DNA of 64,000 nt from Linnemannia schmuckeri (taxonomy: Eukaryota > Mortierellomycota > Mortierellomycetes > Mortierellales > Mortierellaceae), in contig JANATG010000001.1 in the NCBI GenBank assembly GCA_029449235.1, positions 3,224,001 through 3,288,000 on the forward strand, read 5' to 3'. The translations under genes were made by a program, and so were the position numbers. Shown piece after piece: positions 41,749-53,221 of this stretch; the first letter of the stretch is position 1, and every line of letters starts with the position of its first letter. The notes under the pieces were generated by a model. It worked only from the letters and a program-made list of their open reading frames with translations, searched no databases and had not been told where the DNA came from.

Positions 41749-44232
41749 TCATTTGAACTTGGGTTTGGTAGAGAGGCGTAGTGGTGGTGGTGGAGTGGCA
41801 GCTGTGCTAGACCTGGGAGGTATCACACCTGTAGCTGCTCCCTCAGCCGCGGTGGTCGTAGGCAGGATGGCGTTAGGAGTAATAGGCGTGCCGATATCTA
41901 CAATTCCTCCCTCAGCCTCCTTAGACAACTCGCCCACTCTTGTAGGATGAATCACATTCTTCGTCGGCGTAGGAGAAGCAACTGTTGAGGATTCGCGAGC
42001 TCCGTGGAGCCGAGCACTGTACTCTTCCTTGTCATCCGTCCGCTCCAGGTACTCCTCTGTTCCCATTGTCGGCAACACCTCGCCCAAAGTAGGCGCCCTC
42101 GACAGATTTCGAGTTGGTCTAGTTTGACTACTTTCTTTCGTCACAGCTTGGTTGTTGCTGCTATTCTTGTTATTGTTCAAGAGAGAGGACGAAGAGGTTG
42201 AAGTCGAATCCGAACCGCCGTTGAGATTACTCCTTTCCCTTGCCGCCTTGACACTCGGCAATGGCTCAAACACAATGTCGCTTCCAACAATCACTGGCTC
42301 GCTGTTGTTTTGTTGACGGTTTGACGACGATTCGTTCTGTACATGTTGCTGCTGTTGTTGTTGCTCGCCTACATATTCCTCCTTGTCAATCAAGTAGCGA
42401 GGCTGGTTCTTGGGACGATCCTTTTGTCCTGCTTGACGATCATGGTATCCAGGCTGCTGGCGAACCGGCTGTCCCTGAGCTCCCGATCCTGCTCCTCCAT
42501 TGGCAGCTGGCGCTGCAGCAGCAGAAGGGCCTTGAGGAATACTACTGAACGTGTTGGTGTTACTGGGTCCATTGTGGTTTGAGTGGTTCAGAACAGAGCT
42601 CAAAAAGTCGCCTCCAAGATTGAGATCCATCGACAAGGCAGGGTTAGGTCCAATCTGCGAGGAAGAGGCTGCAACAGCAGCTTCAGCAGCTCTCTTGGCC
42701 TCCTCCTCGTCCTCGGCATCGGGTACAATCTTGAACAGCCCCTGGCTGAGTAGCAGTCGTGAAGAGTCGCCTGGGAGGAAAATGGATCCTGATTCAGGGG
42801 TTGGAGACCTGGGTGCAGCCGAAGTTGGAACGGCGGCAACGGTTGTAGGAATCGTGGCTTGGGTCGCTGGAGGCGGTGGTAGGTAAGCCACCGGTTGCTG
42901 CTGAATATGTTGGTGTGATGGTGGTGGTGGCACATGAGATACTGAGGCAACCGAGACTGGAGGGACAGGATAGTGCGCATTGTTCAATCCATAGGACATA
43001 GGCGGAGCTGCTGTTATTGCTTGCACCACTTGCACAGGGTGAGGCTGGAAGGGTTGAGGGGTGTATGGCTCAGCTGGAGAAAGCGAAAGTGGAACCGAGA
43101 CAAGCCCCGTTCCCGGCTGGTAGTAATATGGTTGAGACATAGGAGTCGTAATGTTGGTTGGCGATACCATGCTGCGTTGAACTTGTTGCATCTGGACTGG
43201 CTGCTGCTGCTGCTGCTGCTGGTAGGATTGGTGTTGTAGCTGGTGCTGAGGGGTCATTGCTGCCGCTTGAATAGGGGGCAACGTTGCATATCCTTGTATA
43301 GGCATGTGTTGTATTTGGTGTTGTTGCTGTTGTTGTAGTTGCTGCTGGTACTGTTGCTGAAGCTGTTGTTGCTGAAACTGTTGTTGCTGTTGTTGTTGCT
43401 GCTGTTGCAACTGCTGTTGCTGGAGCACTTGCTGCTGTTGCCAGTTGAGTGGTTGTTGGTCCTGTGGAGTTGGGGGCAAATAGAGCGGCTGAGAAATCAA
43501 AGCGTGGTTGTTGTTCCCTGAACCCGGATAATTTGAGCTAATGCCATTGTCAGCACCATAATTAGGACCGACAACGAGTGTCGAGGGTGGGACCACGTTG
43601 CCCATTAGGGTCGGAGGAGGTGAAGACGCGGTACCCCAGTTGGCTGCAGGAACCGGAGTGGGGCTTGCTGCTCTCACATGTTGCGCCTGCTGCTGCTGCA
43701 TGGCAACCGCAGGAGTAGTTGCTGGTGCCGCCACTATTGTAGCCGAGGACTTGTTGTTGCTGTTGTTGCTGCCTTTTGGAGAAGCAAGGCTCTGTGCCTT
43801 GGAAAGCACACTTGTAACAAGCCCCCGGAAACCACTACCGCCTTGCCGTTTACTCTCGTTATTGTCGTCGTCATCCTGTTTCAGGTCTCTAGACTGAGAC
43901 GTGTCTGGGTATCCACTGTACTGCCCACGACCCATCAACCGCTTGTGGCGCTTCTTGAGCAGCATAAACCCGCCTACGACTGAGCAGACCAGAAGGAGAA
44001 GTATACCGATCACGAGGCCTGCAACAGCACCTCCACCCATTCCACTGCCTTCTTCCGTTTTTGGGTCATTGGCTATTGTAGGGATGATGTTGGAAGAAGA
44101 TGCGGTTGTGGAGAGTTTGCGAGTACGCGTTGTGAAGCCTGTTTGAGCTGTTGTGGCTGTCCGTGTTGGTATGGGTACTGTTGATGGTATGATGGATGTT
44201 GGACGAATTGTTGGAAGGGGCTGTAGTGCCAT
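41749..44232 (-). CDS. Single-pass membrane protein with polyQ cytosolic region
   Basis: One exon encodes 827 residues from the ATG at 44232. This start is chosen because it has a CCACCATGG context and because the 90 in-frame codons upstream (to 44502) translate a CT-rich leader. The layout is a Thr/Ser/Pro-rich N-terminal 65 residues without a clear signal peptide, one transmembrane helix (GGAVAGLVIGILLLLVCSVVGG, about 72-93), a basic stop-transfer patch LKKRHKRLMGR, then a long cytosolic region that is Gln/Ser/Asn/Pro-rich. Two dense glutamine tracts are encoded near 43200-43220 and 43320-43440. The arrangement resembles fungal wall-stress sensor-like or mucin-like proteins with one membrane pass, but no conserved domain is visible. 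A homologue in related fungi would be needed to fix the function. Confidence 0.75.
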   Translation of the reverse strand: MALQPLPTIRPTSIIPSTVPIPTRTATTAQTGFTTRTRKLSTTASSSNIIPTIANDPKTEEGSGMGGGAVAGLVIGILLLLVCSVVGGFMLLKKRHKRLMGRGQYSGYPDTSQSRDLKQDDDDNNESKRQGGSGFRGLVTSVLSKAQSLASPKGSNNSNNKSSATIVAAPATTPAVAMQQQQAQHVRAASPTPVPAANWGTASSPPPTLMGNVVPPSTLVVGPNYGADNGISSNYPGSGNNNHALISQPLYLPPTPQDQQPLNWQQQQVLQQQQLQQQQQQQQQQFQQQQLQQQYQQQLQQQQQHQIQHMPIQGYATLPPIQAAAMTPQHQLQHQSYQQQQQQQPVQMQQVQRSMVSPTNITTPMSQPYYYQPGTGLVSVPLSLSPAEPYTPQPFQPHPVQVVQAITAAPPMSYGLNNAHYPVPPVSVASVSHVPPPPSHQHIQQQPVAYLPPPPATQATIPTTVAAVPTSAAPRSPTPESGSIFLPGDSSRLLLSQGLFKIVPDAEDEEEAKRAAEAAVAASSSQIGPNPALSMDLNLGGDFLSSVLNHSNHNGPSNTNTFSSIPQGPSAAAAPAANGGAGSGAQGQPVRQQPGYHDRQAGQKDRPKNQPRYLIDKEEYVGEQQQQQQHVQNESSSNRQQNNSEPVIVGSDIVFEPLPSVKAARERSNLNGGSDSTSTSSSSLLNNNKNSSNNQAVTKESSQTRPTRNLSRAPTLGEVLPTMGTEEYLERTDDKEEYSARLHGARESSTVASPTPTKNVIHPTRVGELSKEAEGGIVDIGTPITPNAILPTTTAAEGAATGVIPPRSSTAATPPPPLRLSTKPKFK

Positions 44233-45156
44233 GGTGGATCTGAATAAAAGAAAGACAGGTTTGAAGTGGGAGGTGAGGAAGTTGAGTGAAGAGAGGGAGA
44301 AGGGAGAGAGGGACCCTTGCAGGAAGAGAGTGAGTGATGAATGAAAGGCTTGTTGGACAAAAAGATGGAGGTGAAGAAGGAAGGGCGAGGGAGAAAGGGT
44401 AAAGAGACAAAGAGACACACAAAAAAAAAAAAGACGAGGGGAGGAGTAAAGAGAAGAGAAGAGAGCAAGGGGAGTGTTGAGCAAACAAACAAACAAACAC
44501 ATCGTGGTGAATGTTCACCCATCGCCTTTTTAGTTCATTAATACAGCGTCCATGAATGAAACGACAATGGTATCTATTTCCCCCTCAGCCCGAAGATAGT
44601 AGCGATATACTGGCACATGTATGCAAAGAGAGGTGAGCCCTCTTCACCTTCGTCTTCCATCCTGCACTCTCTCTCTTTCCCTTCCTTTGTTGTTGTCGAC
44701 ATCATTATTTTTACCACCGCAGCGTGGTCCTCGCAAGAGTGTTCGTTCCTGCGAGCACAAAGAGTCGACGGATTAATGTTGTTCTCTTCATTGTTCTTTT
44801 TTTTATTGTAGTTTGCCCAATGAAAAAAGTTTGGCAGCGATGGAAAACCCAACCTGCCAATTCAACCAAAATCAAAATTGACAAGGGTCTAGATTCGTTT
44901 GCCTCACGCATCCTAACCGGATAAAGACATACACGGCACCATGCTGTAGCCAAAGGCCTAAAGGTACAAGGAAAAGAAAACACAAAAGAAAAAAGAATTT
45001 TTCACTTCAAGGAAAGCAGACGTCCACAAACAACAGCAACAACAACAACAACTACGACACTCTTTTTATCTACTCTTCTGTGTTTGTTGCTGTTATTTTT
45101 ATCATCCCTATCATACTTCCTTTGAGGCATAGACGCGTATCTCTTTCTTTCTTTCT

Positions 45157-45201
<45 letters not shown>

Positions 45202-46037
45202 CACCCAGCATGATGAGTTCTATTTCCGCCTCTTCACTCCCCTGTCTTCTTATTCTTGTCTCTAGAGCATAGCCCAAAGGTCGACATATCGTTCTGCGCC
45301 GTGACGGAACAGAGCCTCTCCACTCTTTCTTCATCAAAAGATGAAGGACAAAGCAAGGTGTCGTCGGTATAGATCTTCTGATTTTTCTTTGATGAACCAC
45401 ATTGTAGGGCGGCCACCACTTTCTTCGAGCTTGAAAGCTGGACCTTGTTGACTGTCGAAATTGTTCGATGCTGCGTGCAACACTTGCTTGTATTTGAACC
45501 CAATTGACCTTTAGTGCGATAATAATGCTCTGATCCCTTCGCTTGTGGGACGCGTTTCATAAAAGCAGTAACTGAAACTTTAAGGAACCAAAGTTGTATC
45601 ATGTGTGTGTATAGTGAGTATATGGGCATCGATATCTTCACCCTTTGCGAGTGAAGTGGATGTAATTTCGAAATGGAATGCCTTAGCATCATCGATAATA
45701 GATCCACTCGCTAGTAGCACATACAGAAGTGTGAAGGAAGAAGGAACGACATGTGCACCTGCATGGTATATTTTCGGAAACAAAATTAGGCGCGGTGACT
45801 GTCTTTTTATCTTTTCCCACATAGGCTTCAAAAAGTGCGCCCTTCAAGACATTCTCGGGAAGCCTACTTCGGAGATCAGCACTTGTCGGCACTTTGTTTG
45901 CTGTCCTTTAACAAGGTTGATCCTGCTTCCTTCTTGTTTCCACATCCCTTCCCTCTTCCTTCACAACACAGAAAAAAAGGATCAGGAGTTCATTCTCTTC
46001 TCTTGTACACTAAGCACACCAGCACTCCCTTCCCAGC
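44233..46037. other. 1.8-kb intergenic between membrane protein and COX15
   Basis: It contains the CT-rich (minus-strand) leader of the membrane-protein gene to about 44500, a T run at 45159-45199, and the COX15 promoter. Small frames here lack family resemblance. Confidence 0.45.
45159..45199 (+). repeat. Poly-T run
   Basis: Forty-one consecutive T. Confidence 0.9.
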
Positions 46038-47956
46038 ATGGTCTGCACAAACGCGTTCTCGTCCTTGCTCTCTAGGGCGTTGGTCCGCGCCACTGCGCAC
46101 TCGGCCTCACCCCTTAGCACCCGTTCCCTCTCAACAAGAACCCTCAACACCCTCCGGACAAACAACCTTGCCCGCCCCACCACTGCCCTTGGTGCCTCAT
46201 GGACTAAAGCAGCCCCTTCTTCTACTTTCTCGACTCGATCAGCTGCTCTCATGGTCAAGGCTCGCTTCCAGTCCACAGTCACTGCTTCGGGATCTACAAC
46301 CGCTTCTACTACAGCAGCAGCAACAGCCACAACAACCGCAAAGGCAGCAACTGCTGCACCCGAGATTGTTGTCAAACCTATTGTCGGTTACTGGATGATG
46401 ACGATCAGTGCCATGACCTTTGGAATTGTCGTTGTCGGAGGAATGACCCGCTTGACCGAGAGTGGTCTGTCGATCGTCGAATGGAACCTGATCAAGGGTA
46501 TGAAGCCTCCCCGATCCCAGGCCGAGTGGGAGGAAGAGTTTGAAAAGTACAAGCAGTTCCCGGAATACAAGATGTAAGTTATTTGGTTAAGGACACAATG
46601 TTGGCTACTTGATGCCTTCGTAACTTAATTGATACCCAAACCATGTCAATTGCTTTTGATACTGCCCATTAATCCTCAGGAATGATAAGAGATAATATCA
46701 ATCCGATGTACCAACAACTTACCCTTCTATATCACCGATTGCTTTTAGTTTGAACCATGGCATGTCGCTCGAAGAATTCAAGCGCATTTTCTACTATGAG
46801 TGGTCCCACCGTATGCTCGGTCGTGCTATTGGTGCTGCCTTTATCTTGCCCGGTCTCTACTTTGCCTCTCGCGGAATGCTTTCCAAGGCCATTGCGCGTC
46901 GTTCTTGGATCATTGGTGGTTTGATTGGTTTTCAGGGTGCTCTCGGATGGTACATGGTCAAGTCTGGATTGGATGAACAACTCATGAGCACTCCTGGCGC
47001 TACCCCTAGAGTCTCACAGTACCGTTTGGCTGCTCATTTGGGAAGTGCTTTCTTGATCTATACTGGCGCATTCATGACCGGATTGAAGGTTCTCACCGAC
47101 TACAACATCTCCAAGGGAGCTTATGAAGTAAGGGTTTGTTGTGGAATTCTTTGTCTAATTATCTCACGCTCATGGATCGAGACAATATACTTAACAACTC
47201 AACAACTTCGTCTGCTTTCAATTTAGTCGTTGGCTTCTGCTATCAACAACCCCATCTTGAAGCGCTTCAAGGGCGCTGCACATGGAATTGTTGCTCTTGT
47301 TTTCTTCACCGCCATCTCGGGAGCCTTTGTTGCTGGATTGGATGCTGGGTTGATCTACAACGAGTTCCCTCTCATGGGTGGTCGCTTGATGCCCCCTGTT
47401 GGCGAGCTCTTTGACAGCAAGTTCGTGCACGATGGTGATCACCCCACTGTTGGCCTCTGGAGAAACATGTTTGACAATCAAGTCACTGTCCAGTTCAACC
47501 ATCGTGTCCTTGTAAGTCTTCTTCTTTGATTGTTCTTTGTTGATTGTGTATGTCTATGAATAAGTTGCTTTGGTGCTAATCCTTCCTTCCCTCCTTCATT
47601 CTTTTCCCCTTTCTCTCTCTCTTTCTCTATCTTTCCTTTTCTCTTCTTTCTTTCACTATTTCCTCCCTCTCTTTATTTGATATGAACAGGCTACATCTAC
47701 ATTCACTGCCGTCTCTGCGTTGTTCTTGTACTCGCGCAACTTGCCTTTGCCTCCTCAGGCCCGCTTGGGCGTCAATCTTTTGATGGGAGTTGCCTGTTGC
47801 CAGGTCGGCCTCGGCATTGCTACTTTGCTCTACATGGTCCCTGTCTCTCTCGGAACTGCTCATCAGGCTGGTTCCTTGACCCTGTTGACCTCTGCCCTGT
47901 ACTTGATGCATTCTCTTAAGAAGGTTCCCGTTCTCAAGAAGATCCCCTTGAAGTAG
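46038..47956 (+). CDS. COX15: Heme A synthase COX15
   Basis: Four exons (46038-46573, 46749-47127, 47227-47511, 47690-47956) encode 488 residues. Cox15 oxidises heme O to heme A in the mitochondrial inner membrane for cytochrome c oxidase. The first 90 or so residues are Ser/Thr/Arg/Ala-rich targeting sequence with a poly-Ala/Thr linker. The family hallmarks follow: VVVGGMTRLTESGLSIVEW, EEEFEKYKQFPEYK, EFKRIFYYEWSHRMLGRAIG (heme-ligand His region), LIGFQGALGWYMVKSGL, RVSQYRLAAHLGSAF, YNEFPLMGGRLMP, NHRVLATSTF and a last helix pair with GTAHQAGSLTLL (second His region). About eight hydrophobic segments are seen. Length fits yeast and human Cox15 (about 410-490). Confidence 0.97.
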
Positions 47957-48914
47957 ATGTTATAGCTCTACTATTGCCTACTACCTTGTCACATACATAC
48001 ACACATACACGCGTACATACTCTTCCCCATTTTTTTTTTTATTAGCATCGTTTTTTTCTTTCTTTTCCGAATGAATATTATCTCCCACATATATATGAGA
48101 CTATGGCATGTGTGCTTTTCTTCCTTCATGATGGGCGTAAAAAAGAAAGAATGGACCAGTTCATCAGAAGATGGTCCGGACCCATTTGAGGGCATCCGCT
48201 TGTTATTGAGTGAAACATGGGACACACAAAACAATAATACCAACAAGTGCAATGAATCAGGACCCGCAGTCTGATTTCCCGAACAACGTTTTTGTTCTGT
48301 GAATAGTGTGGGAAAGGAAGGGTTGAAGAAGAGGGTCCTGATTTTGCGGTAGGAGTTGGCTACCTAGGGTAACCTGGATTGAACAACGCGCACCCGTATT
48401 ATTTCGAATGAGCGGCCAATATATTCTGAGCGCAGCCCTGCCGGATACAGTTTGATGATGGGAAGACAAAGAAAAAGATTGATCAAAATTTCAGTTTATC
48501 ATATCTAATTCGAAAGGAGTGAGTGATGTATCTATCCAGGCACAGGGGTCATAAGGAGAAAAATTGATTTTCCATATCCAGTTTTGTGAACCCGTCACAT
48601 CTGCACAAAAGAGAATCAAATCAAAAAAATCATTCCTGAGTCTGTTCTGACAGAAACGATGGATTATCAACTCTCACAGATCAAAATTATACTCCCAACA
48701 TTCGCGTCATGTGTCGTCGTTGTGTCCTTAAATACGATAGACCAATTTTCCTTTTTTCTTTTTTTTTTTTTTTTTTCTCTTTCCCACACACCCATACACA
48801 CTCACTTACCCACAGCCAACACTCTCTCCAAGGACGTCACCACCCGTCTCTTCAAACAACACACCAAACAGCAACAACAAGAGCAACAACAATACATACA
48901 TACATCGTACAACA
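47957..48914. other. Intergenic between COX15 and LYS1
   Basis: 958 bases. It includes a T run with CT-rich and CA-rich leader sequence upstream of LYS1 (48748-48910). No gene found. Confidence 0.45.
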
Positions 48915-50357
48915 ATGGTTTACCTTTGGTTGAGAGCTGAGACTAAGGCCATGGAGCACCGCGCTGCCCTGACTCCCTCCACCTGCAAGACCCTTCTCGA
49001 TCGAGGCTTCAAGATCACCGTTGAGCGCTCCCCCGAGCGCATCTTTGACGACGAGGAATACGCCAAGTACGCCCCTGCCTCTTCTCTTTGCTTATTCAGT
49101 CTTTATCAGCCTGCTACACTGTACGGTTATCTAACACCTCCTTTCTTTCCTCCCCACTTTTCATCGTCCAAAAAATAGGGTCGGATGCCATATGGTCCCT
49201 ATCGGCGAATGGCGCAAGGCCCCAAAAGAAGCATACATTGTCGGATTAAAGGAGCTCCCCGAGGGAGAGACCGACCCCCTCCACCACACCCACATCTTCT
49301 TTGCTCATTGCTTTAAGAACCAGGGCGGCTGGACCGAGATCCTTTCCAGATTCGATGAGGGTCAGGGAACTATCTTGGACCTTGAGTTCTTGAACGATGC
49401 TCAGGGTCGTCGTGTGGCTGCGTTCGGGTACCATGCTGGATTTGCCGGCGCCGCGATTGGTGTCGACGATTGGTGTCATCAAAAGTTGAACCCCGGCCAG
49501 GTTCTCCCTCCTTATAAGCCCTTCCCCAATGAGGGTGCCCTTATTTCCTACATCAGGGAGCGTTTGGATCGTGCTGGTAAGTTAGAGATTATCTTGGCAT
49601 CTTGGCTCTCGTTTTTTATACCATCTTTTTGTCAATGTGAAGAAGGGAGTCAGATTTCTCCATCCTCACATTACCATGACGAGTGAAGGCGAACCTACCT
49701 TCTTTTCCTTTCCTTTCCCTCCCTCCCCTCTAAACCCAAATGACATAATGACTAACCCTCCAATCTTTCTCCTCAATTCATGTTCCCCCTTCTCAAATAG
49801 TTGCATTGAACAACGGAAACATTCCCGAGGTGATGGTGATGGGCGCACTGGGACGCTGCGGAAAGGGCGCCTGCGATTTCGCACGCGCGGTTGGCATTCC
49901 CGAAGAAAAAATCATCAAGTGGGACATGGCCGAGACCAAGGAAGGCGGACCCTTCCCTCGCATCCTCCAGGCCGAGATCTTTGTCAACTGCATCTACCTC
50001 AACCAGCCCATCCCCCCCTTCTTCACCCCCGCCATGTTGGACGGTGACCGCAAGCTCTCTGTTATTGTCGACGTCTCGTGCGATACCACCAACCCCCACA
50101 ACCCTATCCCTGTTTACTCGATCAACACGACCTTTGACAAGGCTGTAGTTGAGGTTGTGACCAAGAACCCTTTGCCTTTGGAGGTTTGCTCGATTGACCA
50201 TTTGCCTACTTTGTTGCCTAGGGAGTCGAGTGAGGCTTTCTCGAGGGATTTGTTGCCTACGATTATTGACCTTGAGAAGCGGGAGGAGAGCGCTGTTTGG
50301 GGTGGTGCTGAGGCCCTTTTCAGAGAGAAGGTCCAGGCCATGCGCTCCGTCCGGTAA
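48915..50357 (+). CDS. LYS1: Saccharopine dehydrogenase (NAD+, L-lysine-forming)
   Basis: Three exons (48915-49066, 49179-49576, 49801-50357) encode 368 residues (yeast Lys1 has 373). Lys1 does the last step of the fungal alpha-aminoadipate route, splitting saccharopine to lysine and 2-oxoglutarate with NAD+. Visible family segments are LWLRAETKAMEHRAALTP at the start, VGLKELPEG (active-site Lys), HTHIFFAHCFKNQGGW (active-site His), AAFGYHAGFAGAAIG, the nucleotide-binding ALGRCGKGACDFAR, and DVSCDTTNPHNPIPVY with SIDHLPTLLPRESS near the end. A canonical AATAAA follows at 50392. The two introns are short GT-AG introns in phases 2 and 1. Confidence 0.97.
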
Positions 50358-51052
50358 ACTGCTCACTTTGTTCACTCTTTCACAATTGTAAAATAAACTC
50401 TTTCACCTCTATTCTTATGATACACAGCCAGTTCAGTTAACCCATGTCTGCGCAAACTACAAGGGACCGAGAGGAAGGTTGAAGAAGCTGCCTTTATTAT
50501 TTTGTTGCCGATTTCTTTTGGACAGCACACCCTGCACGATGAAGTGGCACATGAAACTCTGGCATAGGAAAAGTTATCTTGACTATTGTAATGCCAAAAG
50601 ATATGATAGTGTCTCTGGGACTGCCACCGACGTGGAGACCCGCTCTTCTACGTAGGCAGGGACCAGCGAGCCCAGCAAAGAAGGACGTCGGCGATGATCC
50701 ACCAATAAGAAGAGGAGTGAACTGTCCAGCCAATCGAACAGTTTTGATTTTTAAGTGTGCCGGAGCGGGTAGTTTTGTTAGAGTCAGTTATCACATGACG
50801 ATTTTTGTTCTTCCCCCGCTTTGCCTCTCCCTCCTCCTCCGGCTAGGAAAGTCCCGTTTCTGTTCACTTTGCAGTTCACCTTTTTTTTTTCTTCTTCGCA
50901 CTTTGTTCTCTTCCTCTCCTCTCTGGTTCTCTTTTTTTCTTCTCTCTCTCTCTCTCTCTCTCGCTTCACCACCCAGACAACCAGAGCTCTTTCAGGAACC
51001 GACCCAATAACACCTTCCACCTCATTCCTTCGACCCCTCACCTTCCCTCCAA
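50358..51052. other. Intergenic between LYS1 and PEX14
   Basis: 695 bases, ending in a CT-rich leader with a (CT)n run at about 50941-50961 just before PEX14. No gene found. Confidence 0.45.
50392..50397 (+). terminator. Candidate polyadenylation signal of LYS1
   Basis: AATAAA lies 35 bases after the LYS1 stop; motif and distance only. Confidence 0.5.
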
Positions 51053-52957
51053 ATGAGTGACAGCGATACCACAGTACCAGGAGTAACACCTGCAGTAGAC
51101 CCAGTCCAACAACTCCTACAGTCCAACAATGGAGGTCAACCCATGTCAGCCGAGCAAAGAAACGACCGTCGTGAGGCACTCCTTAAGCGTCAGAGGGAAT
51201 CCAGAGAGAAGGCTCAACAGATGTCTGCCGCCGCCCGAGCTAATGCCGCCCCTGCCGCTACTTCCTCAACTGCACCCGCCACCACCACCTCTACAACCAC
51301 TTCAACAACCACAACCGCCGCTCCCGCACCAGTAGCAGCACCGGCAACAGCAGCAGCTCCAGTGGCGGTGGTACCGGACGCACCAGTCCGAGAGAACATG
51401 GTTCAACAGGCAGTCTCGTTCCTGTCCTCGCCCAGTGTCCAGTCGGCCGAAGAGTCCAAAAAGACGGCGTTCCTGGAAAAGAAGGGTTTGACCCTCAAGG
51501 AGATTGAGCTTGCCCGAGCTCGAGTCGCTGGCACTGCTACCGCCGTAAGTTTTTTTTGGGGAGTGTAATGGGTTCTAGTCAATGGAGAGAACAAGGAAGA
51601 GGAAGAGAATAGGGATTGGGTTGTAGTAGTGTTTTACAGGCGATGCGGGGGAGAGTGGATTGAGTGGAGTTTGCCCATGCCAACCGATACAAATTGAACG
51701 TGAGGGTGAATAATGGATCCGGGGACTGGAGAGAGAGTTCGGAAGATTAACGTTTTTTCCCCTTCCGTTCTTTTTTTTCGATCGGTTGAAATTAGCCTGC
51801 TGCCATCTCAGCAGCCCCCGTCGCTTCTTCTCAACAACCGCCACAACCACCACAACCACAGGCACAGACAACATACCAGACAGCAGGAGCCCCACCACCA
51901 GTGCCCCCACGCACTTATGCCCCCGCTCAAGGATACGCTGTTCAACAACAACCCATGTACATCCCACAACAACAGCAGCAGGTTGCTGTTGATCCTAATG
52001 CGTTCAAGAAGAAGGTTATCTTGGCGTTGTTGATCTCTGGAGGCGTCACCGTCCTCACCAGCGTCATTGTCCAGGTAAGAAAGAAGAAAGAAAGAATAAG
52101 AAGAAAAGGAAGGAAGAAAAATTGTTTTGATTACGTTTACTTTGTGGTAGACGCCTGCCTCAGTTGTCACTTTCTTTTGGAACCAAATAACTGAAATCTG
52201 ACTTTTCACTTTTTACGGACAATCCTTTTAACAGAAATTGATATACCCAATGGTCCGCGGGATTACGGGCGCACGCCAATCATTGGCAGTCTTGCAGACT
52301 GAGATCTTGAGCAAGCTGAAGGAGAAACTGTTGGGTTATAAGGAGTACCTGGTCGGACTTCATCTCGGAAGCAACCGTGCCCCTGTCGTTAAGAAGATTG
52401 AGGATTCCAAGGATGCGGCTTCAGCGACTGATAAGGATGGGGAATCGACGACCAGCAAGAAGACGACTATTGAAGATGTGGATGAGGATGGTACCACTAA
52501 GGCTGTCATTAAAACCACAACAACAACCACCACCGCTACTGCAAAATCATCATCAGTTGCAGGAGCACCATACATGTCGACAGTCAAGCAACTGGACGCC
52601 TTCTCCCAAAAGCTCGAGTCCCACTCGAACCAACTTAACTTTGAACAACTCAAGGCTACCCGCGCAATGGCCCAGGACTTGGCAGAGTACATTACCAAGG
52701 AGACCTACGCTCTTTCCACCTCGATCGCCTACCCAACCTCAAGATACTATGGCTACAACACTGGCGCGGCCGCTGCGTCTGGTAAAGCCGGTGCTGGTGG
52801 TTTAGCTGATCCTACTACGCCCGAGGCAGCATTGAAGAGTGAGATCCGGTCGTTGAAAGGATTGATGCTTAACTGGAGGAATTTCCCTGTCGCCAAGGAG
52901 GGTGGTGCTGGTGGTCTCTCTTCTCCTGTCTTGCCCAACTTGGTCCAGCAGCAGTAA
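51053..52957 (+). CDS. PEX14: Peroxin 14 (peroxisomal import docking protein)
   Basis: Three exons (51053-51544, 51796-52074, 52235-52957) encode 497 residues. Pex14 forms the docking site and part of the translocation pore for Pex5 and its cargo on the peroxisome membrane. The conserved Pex14 N-domain sits at about 110-158 (VRENMVQQAVSFLSSPSVQ, then KKTAFLEKKGLTLKEIELA), preceded by a Thr/Ala/Pro-rich spacer of about 50 residues, which is unusual because this domain normally lies nearer the N-terminus. A Pro/Gln-rich segment leads to a hydrophobic stretch (ILALLISGGVTVLTSVIVQ, about 239-257), followed by a helical, Thr/Lys-rich C-terminal region with coiled-coil-like KLESHSNQLNFEQLKA. An AATAAA lies at 52981. 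The dysferlin-domain peroxin at the window start is a second peroxisome gene. Confidence 0.93.
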
Positions 52958-52980
52958 TTTTTACGATTTGATAATAGACA

Positions 52981-52986
52981 AATAAA
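52981..52986 (+). terminator. Candidate polyadenylation signal of PEX14
   Basis: AATAAA lies 24 bases after the PEX14 stop, with a second AT-rich stretch behind. Motif and position only. Confidence 0.5.
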
Positions 52987-53221
52987 TATTATAGTGTTGT
53001 CAAGTTCTCGTTTGATGTGTCTTCTGATAAAGACTTTTTTATGTAACAAGGATATGAGAAAGAAAAGAAAAAAGAAAAAAAAGGAGGGGAACTATGTTAT
53101 CGAAGGCGAGCGTGCTATGTTCATGGTATGGGCGTGTTGTTTTTTTCGGTGAATGTAATACGTTATGCATTGTTTTTGGATTATTTGTTGGTCATAGAAA
53201 TAAAAAAAATAAGCAAATATG

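Noticed and set aside
44233..44502. N-terminal extension of the polyQ membrane protein by 90 codons
   Set aside because: The residues translate a pyrimidine-rich leader; the ATG at 44232 has a much better context.
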